64,000 nucleotides of DNA. Origin: Mycolicibacterium iranicum (GTDB lineage Bacteria > Actinomycetota > Actinomycetes > Mycobacteriales > Mycobacteriaceae). The notes beneath the pieces are model-generated. The model was not told the origin of the DNA. It saw only the letters and a list, made by a program, of their open reading frames with translations, and ran no database searches. Below are positions 8,422-17,104 of the stretch, piece after piece (the first letter of the stretch is position 1; the number at the start of each line of letters is the position of its first letter). The position numbers were made by a program, and so were the translations under genes. The stretch covers positions 124,001-188,000 of the forward strand of contig NZ_LWCS01000002.1 in the NCBI RefSeq assembly GCF_001650495.1, read 5' to 3'.

Positions 8422-10085
8422 GACATGGCTCCCAGCGTCTCTCGGGCTCCGATGCGGCGCAGCCGGCGCATCATCTCGTTACCGCGACCGAACCACTCGT
8501 AGGCAGCGACGTACTCGCGATAGAGACTGTTGTAGGCGGCGACGTTCTCGGGGATTGGCTCGTAGGCGTCACGGGTTCGGCGACCCATCTGGGCCGCAGC
8601 GGCGGGAACGTTGTCGAAAACGCCTGCAGCCGCGGCAGCGTGGATCGCCGAACCCAGCGCGGGCGCCTGTGCCGACGGCACGGTCGACAGCGGTAGCCCG
8701 ACGGCGTCGGCGTAGATCTGCATCAACAGCCGGTTTTTCAGAAGACCACCCGCCACCACCAGTTCGGTGACCGACACACCGCTGGCCAGGAACGTCTCCA
8801 CGATCATCCTGGTGCCGAAAGCGGTGGCCTCCATGAGGGCGCGGTACATGTCGACGCACGTGGTCTCCAGCGTCTGACCGATGATCACCCCGGACAGCTC
8901 GTGGTCCACGAGGACCGACCGGTTGCCGCTGTGCCAGTCCAGTGCGACGAGACCGTGTTCACCGACCCGCTGAAGGCCGGCCAGTTCGCTGAGATAACTG
9001 TGCAGAGATTGCCCGCGTTTGCGCGCCTCAACGTGATAGCTCTCGGGGACGCAGTTGTCCACGAACCAGCCGAAGATGTCACCCACCCCGGATTGACCGG
9101 CCTCGTAACCCCAACTGCCGTCCGAGATTCCGTCCCGCACCACGCCGCACATGCCGGGCACGTCGCGAAGGACATCGGAGTTCATCACGTGACACGTCGA
9201 CGTTCCCATGATGGCAACGAGTTGCCCGGGCTCCAGAGCGTCGGCTGCAGCGACGGTGACGTGCGCGTCGACATTGCCCACCGCGACGGCGATGCCCTCC
9301 GGCAGGCCGGTCCAGCGGGCGGCTTCGGAGGTGAGCCCGCCGGCCCGCTGCCCGAGGCGGCCGATCTGGTGGTCCAGCTTCTCGGTGACGAAATCGGCAA
9401 ATTCGGGCCGAACCTCGGCGAGGAACTCCCGTGACGGGTAACGGCCGTCCTGTCGAATACCTTTGTATCCGGCACTGCACGCGTTGCGGACGTAGACGCC
9501 GGTGAGCTGCCAGACGATCCAGTCCGCTGCCTCGACGAAGCGGTCCATCGCCGCATACACCTGAGGGTCCTCGTCGAGGATCTCAAGAGCCTTCGCGAAC
9601 TCCCACTCACTGGAGATGAGTCCGCCGTAGCGAGGCAGCCAGGTCTCCCCACGCCGGGTCGCCACGGCATTGATGCGGTCGGCCTGCGGTTGCGGGGAGT
9701 GATGCCGCCAGAGCTTGGCGTACGCGTGCGGACGGTCCGTGAAGGCGTCGAGTTCGCAGAGCGGGGTTCCGTCAGCACGGACCGGCACCATGGTGCAGGC
9801 GGTGAAGTCGGTGCCGATGCCGACGACGTCGGCGGGATCGATACCCGCCTTCACGACGGCCTCGGGTACCGCAGTGCGCAGGACATCGACGTAGTCGGAC
9901 GGGACCTGCAGCGCCCACTGGGAAGGGAGTCGAATCTGGCTACCGGGCAGGGTTCCCGTGACCACGGCATGCGTGTAGACGTGCTCGGCGCTGGCCATCT
10001 CCGCGCCGTCGCTGACGCGCACCACCAGGGCCCGCCCGGACAGCGTGCCGAAATCGACACCCACCGTGTATTTTTCGTTCATCAT
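8418..10085 (-). CDS. araB: L-ribulokinase
   Basis: 555 residues, FGGY carbohydrate kinase of the AraB size class. N-terminal phosphate-binding motif VGVDFGTLSGRALVV, the GIGTDFTACTMVPV active-site segment, the catalytic Asp region within GNVDAHVTVAAADAL, and the C-terminal VVAGGLLKNRLLMQIYADAVGLPL ATP-binding signature. It phosphorylates L-ribulose. The ATG at 10085 overlaps the lacI-family stop as ATGA; an ATG at 10082 follows directly, and either would keep the coupling. Confidence 0.96.
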   Translation of the reverse strand: MMNEKYTVGVDFGTLSGRALVVRVSDGAEMASAEHVYTHAVVTGTLPGSQIRLPSQWALQVPSDYVDVLRTAVPEAVVKAGIDPADVVGIGTDFTACTMVPVRADGTPLCELDAFTDRPHAYAKLWRHHSPQPQADRINAVATRRGETWLPRYGGLISSEWEFAKALEILDEDPQVYAAMDRFVEAADWIVWQLTGVYVRNACSAGYKGIRQDGRYPSREFLAEVRPEFADFVTEKLDHQIGRLGQRAGGLTSEAARWTGLPEGIAVAVGNVDAHVTVAAADALEPGQLVAIMGTSTCHVMNSDVLRDVPGMCGVVRDGISDGSWGYEAGQSGVGDIFGWFVDNCVPESYHVEARKRGQSLHSYLSELAGLQRVGEHGLVALDWHSGNRSVLVDHELSGVIIGQTLETTCVDMYRALMEATAFGTRMIVETFLASGVSVTELVVAGGLLKNRLLMQIYADAVGLPLSTVPSAQAPALGSAIHAAAAAGVFDNVPAAAAQMGRRTRDAYEPIPENVAAYNSLYREYVAAYEWFGRGNEMMRRLRRIGARETLGAMS

Positions 10086-11110
10086 GACGCCTCCCGTGGC
10101 GGGGCCGTGCTGGCACGGATGATCAGTTCCGGGACGAGCAGGGGCACACTGGACGGCGAGCCTTCCAACGTCTTGGTCACCAAATCGATCGCCCGCTGGC
10201 CGAGGACCCGGAAGTCCTGCCTGACGGTCGTGAGCGCTGGGTTGAGGTAGCCGGATTCGGGAATGTCGTCGAATCCGACGACGCTGACGTCCTCGGGCAC
10301 CCGCACGCCCGCCTCCGCGAATGCGTGCATGACCCCGATCGACATCTGATCGTTAGCGACGAATACCGCTGTACTGCGGGCCCTTTGCACCAGTTCACGG
10401 CCGATTCTGTAACCGCTCTGCGGGGTCCAGTCGCCTTCCCAGAGCTCCCCTGCGGTCAGTCCCGCAGAGCGCATCGTCATCGCGTACCCGGTGCGGCGGC
10501 CTTTGGCCTCGGTGTAGGTCAGGGGGCCCGCCACGTGGTCGATCGCCCGGTGCCCGAGGTCCAGGAGATGCGTGGTGGCTTGCCGCGCACCCTCGATCTG
10601 ATCGACGCCGACGGTCAACCCGCGGCCGGAGAGATCCCCCTCCACCACGATCAGCGGCACCCCGGCACTCGTCGCATGCACGACCGCGAGAGCATCCTCC
10701 TTGCCGACGATCATCACGATCGCCTCAACAGACTGACGCACGAGATGGTCGAGGGCACTGTGGAGTTCCTCTACGGTCACCTCCGCCAGCGGGACAAGGC
10801 TGGAGAAGTAACCGGCTGCCCGAGCCGCCTCGAGCACGGAGCGCTGGATACTGGCCGGACCGTACAGCCCACTGTTGGACCCCACGACGCCGATGATCCC
10901 GGACCGCCGCGTCACCAATGCGCGCGCCGCGGTGTTGGGCCGGTACCCGAGCTCTTCGATGGCCTCCTCGACACGGGCCTTCGTGGCGGGTCGAATGTTG
11001 GTCGAACCGTTGATCACTCGTGAGACGGTCTGATGGCTGACCCCTGCCAGGCGCGCGACGTCGGCCATCACCGGTTTCGCCGTCGAGGCTGAGTTCGATT
11101 GGGGGTTCAT
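10082..11110 (-). CDS. LacI-family regulator, probable arabinose/galactose regulon repressor
   Basis: 342 residues. The LacI helix-turn-helix is at residues 15-40 (MADVARLAGVSHQTVSRVINGS), followed by the hinge region LGYRPNTAARALVTRRS and a periplasmic-binding-protein-like effector domain (GIIGVVGSNSGLYGPASIQ; VFVANDQMSIGVMHAFAEAGVRVPEDVSVVGFDDIPES). It sits inside the operon between the permease and kinase genes with 4-nt overlaps on both sides. Three 16-bp palindromes with the central CG typical of LacI operators lie in the divergent promoter region at 15833-15948 and are the likely binding sites. This implies autoregulation, with a pentose or its derivative as inducer. Confidence 0.9.
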   Translation of the reverse strand: MNPQSNSASTAKPVMADVARLAGVSHQTVSRVINGSTNIRPATKARVEEAIEELGYRPNTAARALVTRRSGIIGVVGSNSGLYGPASIQRSVLEAARAAGYFSSLVPLAEVTVEELHSALDHLVRQSVEAIVMIVGKEDALAVVHATSAGVPLIVVEGDLSGRGLTVGVDQIEGARQATTHLLDLGHRAIDHVAGPLTYTEAKGRRTGYAMTMRSAGLTAGELWEGDWTPQSGYRIGRELVQRARSTAVFVANDQMSIGVMHAFAEAGVRVPEDVSVVGFDDIPESGYLNPALTTVRQDFRVLGQRAIDLVTKTLEGSPSSVPLLVPELIIRASTAPPREAS

Positions 11111-12108
11111 CCGTGCTTCCTCACCACTAGTCGCTGCACCAGCACGAAAACCAAGAGCAAGGCGCCCGTCATGATCCGGGTCCAGTACGAGTCGAGGTTC
11201 TCCGCTGTCACGAACGTTTGTATCGTGCCGAGCACCAGGACGCCGATGACCGAACCGAGCACGAAGCCGACGCCACCGGAGAGCAGGACGCCGCCGACGA
11301 CCGCCGCGGCGATGGCGTCGAGCTCCAGGCCGACGCCGTTGAGGCTATATCCCGACAGCTTCTGCACGGCCAGCAGCAGACCGGCGAGTGCGGCACAGAA
11401 TCCGCTGATCGCATACACCGAGACCCCCGCCCGGGAAGCATTCAGCCCCATCAGCTGTGCCGACTGCCGGTTGCCGCCGACGGCGTACACCGTGCGGCCG
11501 AATCGGGTCTGGTGCAGCACGTAGACCGCACTGACCACCACGACGGCTGCGATGACAACGGTCCAGCGGATGAACTTGTCCTCATACAAGTACACATAGT
11601 TCAGGCCGATCTCGCGTAGCACCGGGTCCTTGATCGGCAGGGTGTCGACGCTGATGACGTAACACAGGCCCCTGGCGAGGAACATGCCTGCAAGGGTCAC
11701 TATGAACGGTTGCACGCCGAAGTGCTCGACGATCAGACCCATGAGCATCCCGAAGAGTGGCCCGACCACCAGCACCGTGCTCACGGCCAGCGGCATCGGC
11801 CAGCCGGCCTGCAGCGCGCTCGCGACGATCACGGTGGACAGGGCCACCACAGAGCCGACGGATAGGTCGATACCCCCGGTGAGGATGACGAACGTCATAC
11901 CGACCGCGAGGACGATCAGATAGGCGTTGTCCACCAACAGATTCAGGAATACCTGAGCTGGGCTGGCGAAGTCGTAGCGAGCCACGACAACCACGAACAT
12001 CACGACGAACAGCGCCAGCGAGGCCAGGGGGGACAGGTATCGTCCGGTGACGCGCCGTAGCAGGCTGCCGGCGACTTCACGGGGCCGCGTGTCGATTCCG
12101 ATACTCAT
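11107..12108 (-). CDS. Sugar ABC transporter permease (RbsC/YjfF-like)
   Basis: 333 residues with about 9-10 hydrophobic segments and the RbsC-type core TFVILTGGIDLSVGSVVAL and VGGVLLSGGVGFVLGSVIGVL. The start is ATG 12108, whose ATGA overlaps the upstream permease stop; the frame stays open to 12936 but that part is a shadow of the upstream permease. It forms the membrane channel of the transporter with the permease encoded immediately upstream. The order of this set (binding protein, ATPase, permease, permease) matches the YtfQ-YtfR-YtfT-YjfF galactofuranose-type systems. Confidence 0.92.
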   Translation of the reverse strand: MSIGIDTRPREVAGSLLRRVTGRYLSPLASLALFVVMFVVVVARYDFASPAQVFLNLLVDNAYLIVLAVGMTFVILTGGIDLSVGSVVALSTVIVASALQAGWPMPLAVSTVLVVGPLFGMLMGLIVEHFGVQPFIVTLAGMFLARGLCYVISVDTLPIKDPVLREIGLNYVYLYEDKFIRWTVVIAAVVVVSAVYVLHQTRFGRTVYAVGGNRQSAQLMGLNASRAGVSVYAISGFCAALAGLLLAVQKLSGYSLNGVGLELDAIAAAVVGGVLLSGGVGFVLGSVIGVLVLGTIQTFVTAENLDSYWTRIMTGALLLVFVLVQRLVVRKHG

Positions 12109-13193
12109 TTGGCCACCGCCGCCGATCGCTCGGGCATCATCGCGGATCCCGCCGCTGCGTCCGTTTCGGTCGGGGGTGTCGGTTCCTTGGCCAGGGGGGA
12201 CCGGCGACGGATGAGGCCGGCGCGGAACTTGGGCGACTGCAGCAGGCACACGGCGATGACGACCAGGGCCTTGAACACCAGTGTCGTCTCGGGGGTGATG
12301 CCTGCCGTGTAGACAGTCGTCGTCAGCGTTTGAATGATCAGCGCTCCCAGCATGGTTCCGGTGAGGCTGAATCGTCCTCCGAGCAAGGAGGTCCCGCCGA
12401 TGACCACAGCGAGGATGGCGTCCATCTCGATCCAAAGCCCGGCGTTGTTGGCGTCGGCAGCCGAGATGTTCGACGCGATCATCAGGCCCGCGATACCCGC
12501 GCACAGGGCGCAGAAGACATAGACCGCGAAGACGATGGAGCGGTGCCGGACACCCGCGAGCCGGCTGGCCTCCGGGTTGACACCGACCGACTCCAGCAGC
12601 ATGCCCAGCGCGGTACGTCGGGTGAGCAGCCCCACCACCGCGAAGACCGAGAGGCTGACCAGGATCGCGACGGGCAGCCCCAGTGCGAAACCGGCACCCA
12701 GCACCTTGAAGGGGGCACTGACAGTCGTGACGATCTGACCGTCGGTGATGAAAAGCGCTATGCCCCGGCCGGCCGTCATGAGCACCAGGGTCGCGATGAT
12801 CGGCTGGACCCCGAAAACCGAGACCAGCATGCCGTTCCACAGCCCGAGCCCGACGGCGACGCCGAGGGCGATGCCCATGGCGGTGATGACGGTGCCGAGG
12901 CTCGCCGGGTCGTCCGACGCGGCGATGTGCGCGCACGCCAGCGCCCCGCTGACGGCCACCACCGCCCCGACGGACAGGTCGATACCGCGCGATGCGATCA
13001 CCAGCGTCATACCAAGGGCGACCAACATGGTGGGCGCGCCGTTGCGGAGGATGTCGATGAGGCTGCCAAACAGGTGGCCGTCATGCACTCGGATGCTCAG
13101 AAAGCTGGGCGTCAGAATGACATTCACGATCAGCAGCGCGAGCAGGGCCATGGCCGGCCACAGCAGCGGCGACGCGTTCATCTTTCTGATCAT
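12105..13193 (-). CDS. Sugar ABC transporter permease (RbsC/YtfT-like)
   Basis: 362 residues starting MIRKMNASPLLW at ATG 13193, which overlaps the ATPase stop by 4 nt; sequence further upstream in frame is a shadow of the ATPase gene. The family core LVIASRGIDLSVGAVVAVSG and VIGGTSLLGGRFSLTGTMLGAL is present. The C-terminal 40 residues (RRRSPLAKEPTPPTETDAAAGSA) form an extra hydrophilic tail beyond the last membrane helix. Together with the next gene it makes a two-permease transporter. Confidence 0.92.
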   Translation of the reverse strand: MIRKMNASPLLWPAMALLALLIVNVILTPSFLSIRVHDGHLFGSLIDILRNGAPTMLVALGMTLVIASRGIDLSVGAVVAVSGALACAHIAASDDPASLGTVITAMGIALGVAVGLGLWNGMLVSVFGVQPIIATLVLMTAGRGIALFITDGQIVTTVSAPFKVLGAGFALGLPVAILVSLSVFAVVGLLTRRTALGMLLESVGVNPEASRLAGVRHRSIVFAVYVFCALCAGIAGLMIASNISAADANNAGLWIEMDAILAVVIGGTSLLGGRFSLTGTMLGALIIQTLTTTVYTAGITPETTLVFKALVVIAVCLLQSPKFRAGLIRRRSPLAKEPTPPTETDAAAGSAMMPERSAAVAK

Positions 13194-14710
13194 CGCTGCG
13201 CGCCGCCCGCGATGAGCGCCGTCAGCTCCCGGACACCGCACTCCTTGCCGACGACGGCGACGCACTGCCCGTCACGCAGCACCACGATCCGGTCGCTGAT
13301 CCTGGCGACCTCGTCGAGCTCGGCCGAGATGAAGACCACCCCCATGCCGTCGACGGCGAGATCGGCGACGAGCTTCTGAATCTGCGCCTTGGCACCCACA
13401 TCGATACCTCTGGTGGGTTCGTCCAGGATGAACAGGTGCGGCTCGGTGATCAACCAGCGCGCCAGCAACACCTTCTGCTGGTTACCTCCGCTGAGGTTCT
13501 TGACCAGTGCGCCGGGATTCCGCGGGCGGATGTCGAGGGCCTCCATGTAGCGATCGACGAGGTCGTCCTTCACCCTGTTGGACAGTGGGCGGGCGAACCC
13601 TCGGCGCGCCTGCAGCGCAAGCACCAGGTTGTCCCGGACGGTGAGCTCTCCGATGATGCCCTCCCCCTTGCGATCCTCCGATGAGAAGGCGATGCCGTTG
13701 GCGATCGCCGCGCGCGGTGAGCGCAGGGTGACCGCCCTACCGCTCATCGTGATCCGTCCGCTGGTAGCGCGGTCGGCGCCGAAGAGCAGCCGGGCCAATT
13801 CCGTTCGGCCCGAACCCAGCAGCCCAGCCAGGCCCACCACCTCGCCGCGGCGTACGTCGAGATCGAGTGGGCGGACCGCCGGGGTCCGACCGAGGTCGCG
13901 AGCGCTGATCACAGGATCGCTGCCGGTGAAGTCGCGTTCGGCGGCACGGTCGTCCAACGCGTCGCCGATTTCCCCGAGCAGGTCCGCCTCGTGGCCCAGC
14001 ATCGCCGCGACCAGCTTCACCCGATCCAGTGTTGCCGTGCGGTACTCCCCGACCAGACGCCCGTTGCGCAGCACCGTCATTCGGTCCGAGATCGCATACA
14101 CCTGGTCGAGGAAGTGGGAGACGAACACGATCGCGGTGCCGCCGTCGCGCAACCGGCGCATCACCCGGAACAGTTCGGTGACCTCATCCGCGTCGAGACT
14201 GGAGGTTGGCTCGTCGAGGATGAGCACCTTGGCGGACACGGTCGTCGCCCGTGCGATGGCGACCAGTTGCTGCAGTGCGATGGGATGCTCACCGAGGGTC
14301 GAGGCCGGCTCGATGCCCACGTCGAGTTGGCCGAGCAATTCGGCGGCGCGTCGGTTCATCGCACGGTAGTCGATGCGCCCCCACCGACGGGGTTCGCGGC
14401 CGAGCAGAATGTTCTCCGCCACAGTCAGATTCGCGCAGAGGTTGACCTCCTGGTACACCGTGCTGATGCCGGCGTCCTGCGCTTGCCGCGGCCCGCTGAA
14501 CCGCTGGGTAACCCCGCCGACCGCGATGGTTCCCGTATCGATCTCGTAGACCCCGGTCAGCGCCTTGATCAACGTCGACTTACCGGCGCCGTTCTCGCCC
14601 ATCAGGGCGTGGATCTCACCAGGCAGCAGCCGGAAGTCGACGGAGTCGAGCGCCTTGACTCCGGGGAAGTCGATGGAGACGTTCCGCATCTCCACCACTG
14701 GTGCAGTCAT
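13190..14710 (-). CDS. Sugar ABC transporter ATP-binding protein (RbsA/YtfR-like, double ATPase)
   Basis: 506 residues containing two nucleotide-binding domains in one chain. Domain 1 has the Walker [15 protein letters not shown] (about residues 38-51) and Walker [16 protein letters not shown]. Domain 2 has a degenerate P-loop GLLGSGRTELARLLFG, an intact signature [16 protein letters not shown] and Walker [15 protein letters not shown]. This asymmetry is normal for RbsA/MglA-type ATPases. It powers uptake through the two downstream permeases. ATG at 14710; the binding-protein gene ends 25 bp upstream. Confidence 0.95.
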   Translation of the reverse strand: MTAPVVEMRNVSIDFPGVKALDSVDFRLLPGEIHALMGENGAGKSTLIKALTGVYEIDTGTIAVGGVTQRFSGPRQAQDAGISTVYQEVNLCANLTVAENILLGREPRRWGRIDYRAMNRRAAELLGQLDVGIEPASTLGEHPIALQQLVAIARATTVSAKVLILDEPTSSLDADEVTELFRVMRRLRDGGTAIVFVSHFLDQVYAISDRMTVLRNGRLVGEYRTATLDRVKLVAAMLGHEADLLGEIGDALDDRAAERDFTGSDPVISARDLGRTPAVRPLDLDVRRGEVVGLAGLLGSGRTELARLLFGADRATSGRITMSGRAVTLRSPRAAIANGIAFSSEDRKGEGIIGELTVRDNLVLALQARRGFARPLSNRVKDDLVDRYMEALDIRPRNPGALVKNLSGGNQQKVLLARWLITEPHLFILDEPTRGIDVGAKAQIQKLVADLAVDGMGVVFISAELDEVARISDRIVVLRDGQCVAVVGKECGVRELTALIAGGAQR

Positions 14711-14734
14711 CGCGCGATCCTTCGCTGACCGTGC

Positions 14735-15724
14735 TCAGTACTTGCGCTCGGGAAGTGCGGCGGCCGCCTGCGCCTGATCGAAGGTCTGGTCGGGAGTGAC
14801 GATGCGGGCGGGCACGGTCTCGCCGGCGACGACCTTCTTCGCGATGTCCATCAGTTGTGGACCGAGCAGGGGGTTGCATTCGACGAGGAAGTTGAACTTG
14901 CCGTCGGCGGTGGCCTGCATGCCGTCGCGGGTGGCATCGATGGCGACGATCTTGATGTCCACACCGGGCTTCTTTCCCGCCGCTTCGATGGCCTCAACGG
15001 CGCCGAGTCCCATGTCGTCGTTCTGTGCGAAAACGACGTCGATGTCGGGATGTGCCTTCAGGAACGCCTCCATCACCTGCTTGCCGCCGGACCGGGTGAA
15101 ATCACCTGTCTGCGAGGCGATCACCGTCAGGTTGGGGTTTACGGCGATGGCTTCGGCGAATCCACTGGTGCGTTCCAGTGCGGGATCCGAACCCGTGGTC
15201 CCCTCCAGTTGCACGATGTTGACCGGCCCGGGCGCGGAGGCAAACTCCTTGGCGACCCAATCACCGGCCCACTGGCCCTCCTGCACGAAGTCCGCCCCGA
15301 TGAAGGTCTTGTAGACGTCGGGTTCCGCGGTGTCGACCGCGCGGTCGGTGAGGATCACGGGGATGCCGGCATTCTTGGCCTCCAAGAGCACGGCATCCCA
15401 GCCGGTGCGCACCACCGGGCTGAATGCGATGACGTCGACGCGCTGCTGAATGAACGATCGGATCGCGGAGATCTGATTCTCCTGTTCGCCGTTGGCGTCG
15501 GAGAACTTGAGATCGACTCCGGCCTGCTTGGCGGCGTCCTGGATGGACGTCGTGTTCGCGGTCCGCCACCCGCTCTCCGCGCCCACCTGGGAGAAGCCCA
15601 TCGTGATCTGCCCGCCGTCGGCGCCGCCCCCGTCGGCCTCTCCGGCCGGGGCCGGTCCGCTCCCGCAGGCGGTAAGCACGCCTGCCGTCGCGATGCTCAG
15701 CATCGCAATCAGAAATTTGTTCAC
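14735..15724 (-). CDS. Sugar ABC transporter substrate-binding lipoprotein (YtfQ-like)
   Basis: About 329 residues of the periplasmic-binding-protein 1 type. The lipobox is LTAC after a short hydrophobic signal (FLIAMLSIATAGVLTAC), so the mature protein should be lipid-anchored outside the membrane. Motifs MGFSQVGAESGWR, VDVIAFSPVV, VVFAQNDDMGLGAVEAIEAAG and NFLVECNPLLGPQL match the YtfQ/galactofuranose-binding branch. I prefer the GTG at 15724 over the ATG at 15751: an AAAGGAGCT ribosome-binding sequence ends a few bases before the GTG, and the signal peptide then has normal length. It is the first gene of the minus-strand arabinose operon. Confidence 0.92.
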   Translation of the reverse strand: MNKFLIAMLSIATAGVLTACGSGPAPAGEADGGGADGGQITMGFSQVGAESGWRTANTTSIQDAAKQAGVDLKFSDANGEQENQISAIRSFIQQRVDVIAFSPVVRTGWDAVLLEAKNAGIPVILTDRAVDTAEPDVYKTFIGADFVQEGQWAGDWVAKEFASAPGPVNIVQLEGTTGSDPALERTSGFAEAIAVNPNLTVIASQTGDFTRSGGKQVMEAFLKAHPDIDVVFAQNDDMGLGAVEAIEAAGKKPGVDIKIVAIDATRDGMQATADGKFNFLVECNPLLGPQLMDIAKKVVAGETVPARIVTPDQTFDQAQAAAALPERKY

Positions 15725-15832
15725 GACAGCTCCTTTGGCGTTCGCATTCATCGAGCTCAGGCCGGGTCGGGACCGGATTGTGCGGGAATATGAGTGATGC
15801 AGACACGATGTGACCTGCGCTACACAACTCGG

Positions 15833-15848
15833 ATGTTAACGCTCACAT
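15833..15848. promoter_or_regulatory. LacI-type operator 1
   Basis: A 16-bp imperfect palindrome, ATGTTAACGCTCACAT, with the central CG expected for a LacI-family site. It covers the -10 of the minus-strand promoter, a position that would block transcription of the araBDA/transport operon. Confidence 0.7.
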
Positions 15849-15862
15849 CTGAACGCTGTCAA
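15833..15862 (-). promoter_or_regulatory. Promoter of the minus-strand transporter/araBDA operon
   Basis: On the minus strand a perfect TTGACA (15862-15857) is followed, 18 bases later, by TAACAT (15838-15833). The -10 hexamer lies inside operator 1 and operator 2 starts 5 bp upstream of the -35. This gives a leader of roughly 100 nt before the GTG at 15724. Confidence 0.6.
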
Positions 15863-15866
15863 TGAG

Positions 15867-15882
15867 TTGTTAGCGCTCACAT
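15867..15882. promoter_or_regulatory. LacI-type operator 2
   Basis: TTGTTAGCGCTCACAT, one base different from operator 3 and two from operator 1. Its centre is 34 bp from operator 1 and 66 bp from operator 3. It lies directly upstream of the minus-strand -35 and just upstream of the plus-strand -35, so it could serve both directions. Confidence 0.7.
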
Positions 15883-15898
15883 TTTCGGCTCAGAACCC

Positions 15899-15928
15899 TT
15901 GACAAAGGCGTGACCGCCGTCACAGGAT
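15899..15928 (+). promoter_or_regulatory. Promoter of the chvE-gguAB-galTKM operon
   Basis: TTGACA at 15899-15904, then 18 bases to a weak -10 (CAGGAT, 15923-15928). Operator 3 begins 4 bp after it, across the expected start of transcription. Confidence 0.5.
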
Positions 15929-15932
15929 CTGG

Positions 15933-15948
15933 ATGTTAGCGCTCACAT
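15933..15948. promoter_or_regulatory. LacI-type operator 3
   Basis: ATGTTAGCGCTCACAT, placed at the predicted +1 region of the plus-strand promoter. Its near-identity to the other two sites indicates that one regulator controls both divergent operons. Confidence 0.7.
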
Positions 15949-16003
15949 GAACTGGGGCCACTCCCCCTGAGCGCAACCCGAAACTGACATATCGGAGGAC
16001 TTC

Positions 16004-17104
16004 ATGCGCAAGAGTTTCGTTCGAGTAGTGGGCGCGCTCGCGGTGGCCGCCGCCCTGACAAGCGTGGGCTGCGGCCGGTCGACTTCACCCGAGGCCGGCG
16101 GTGGTTCCGGCGACCGCACGGGCACCGTCGGCATCGCGATGCCCACTAAGTCCTCGGAGCGATGGGTTGTCGACGGCGACAACATGGCCGAGCAGTTTCA
16201 GGCTCTCGGCTACGACACCGACCTGCAGTACGGCGACGACGTCGTCCAGAACCAGGTGTCGCAGATCGAGAACATGATCACCAAGGGCGTCAAGGTGCTC
16301 GTCGTCGCACCCATCGACGGATCCTCGCTGACCGACATCCTGCAACGCGCGGCAGACGCCGACATCCCCGTGGTCAGCTACGACCGCTTGATCCGCGGAT
16401 CGGAGAATGTGGACTACTACGCGACATTCGACAACTTCAAGGTCGGCGTTCTTCAGGCCACCTACATCATCGACACGCTCGGTGTCGCAGGAGGCAAGGG
16501 CCCCTTCAACATCGAACTGTTCGCAGGCTCACCCGACGACAACAACGCGACGTTCTTCTTCGACGGCGCGATGAGCGTCCTGCAGCCCTACATCGACAGC
16601 GGGAAGCTGGTGGTCAGGAGCGGGCAGACGTCGTTCGACCAGGTTGCAACGCTGCGTTGGGACGGGGGCCTCGCACAGTCGCGGATGGACAACCTGCTGA
16701 GCCGCAGTTACACCAGCGGGCGCGTGGACGCCGTGCTTTCCCCATACGACGGCATGTCGGTCGGCATCATCTCCGCACTCAAGAGCGCCGGTTACGGCAC
16801 CCCCGCCAACCCCCTGCCGATCGTCACCGGTCAGGACGCCGAACTTGCGTCGGTGAAGTCGATCATCGCCGGCGAGCAAACCCAGACCGTGTTCAAGGAC
16901 ACCCGCGAATTGGCGAAAGCCGCTGTCCAGATGGCAGATTCACTGCTGACCGGCGGGACCCCGGAGACGAACGACACCACGACCTACGACAACGGGGTCA
17001 AGGTGGTCCCGGCCTTCCTGCTCGAACCGGTCAGCGTCGACAAGTCGAATTACGAAAAGGTCCTCGTCGAGTCCGGTTACTACACCCAGGCGCAACTCGC
17101 GTGA
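16004..17104 (+). CDS. chvE: ChvE-like multiple-monosaccharide-binding lipoprotein
   Basis: 366 residues. Signal peptide with lipobox VGC around residue 23, then the ChvE/rhizopine-type binding fold: [63 protein letters not shown] and [12 protein letters not shown]. ChvE proteins bind galactose, arabinose, xylose and related sugars for GguAB uptake, which fits the adjacent arabinose and galactose genes. ATG at 16004 has a GGAGGA ribosome-binding site 7 bp upstream. It is the first gene of the plus-strand operon and its stop overlaps the gguA GTG. Confidence 0.92.
   Translation: MRKSFVRVVGALAVAAALTSVGCGRSTSPEAGGGSGDRTGTVGIAMPTKSSERWVVDGDNMAEQFQALGYDTDLQYGDDVVQNQVSQIENMITKGVKVLVVAPIDGSSLTDILQRAADADIPVVSYDRLIRGSENVDYYATFDNFKVGVLQATYIIDTLGVAGGKGPFNIELFAGSPDDNNATFFFDGAMSVLQPYIDSGKLVVRSGQTSFDQVATLRWDGGLAQSRMDNLLSRSYTSGRVDAVLSPYDGMSVGIISALKSAGYGTPANPLPIVTGQDAELASVKSIIAGEQTQTVFKDTRELAKAAVQMADSLLTGGTPETNDTTTYDNGVKVVPAFLLEPVSVDKSNYEKVLVESGYYTQAQLA

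Noticed and set aside
12109..12936. N-terminal extension of the second permease
   Set aside because: The frame is open but is a shadow of the upstream permease; its Arg/His-rich composition is unlike a membrane protein and the ATG at 12108 gives a perfect overlap.
12330..13379. Long plus-strand frames opposite the sugar permease and ATPase genes
   Set aside because: These are typical high-GC antisense frames with biased His/Asp/Arg composition and no family features.
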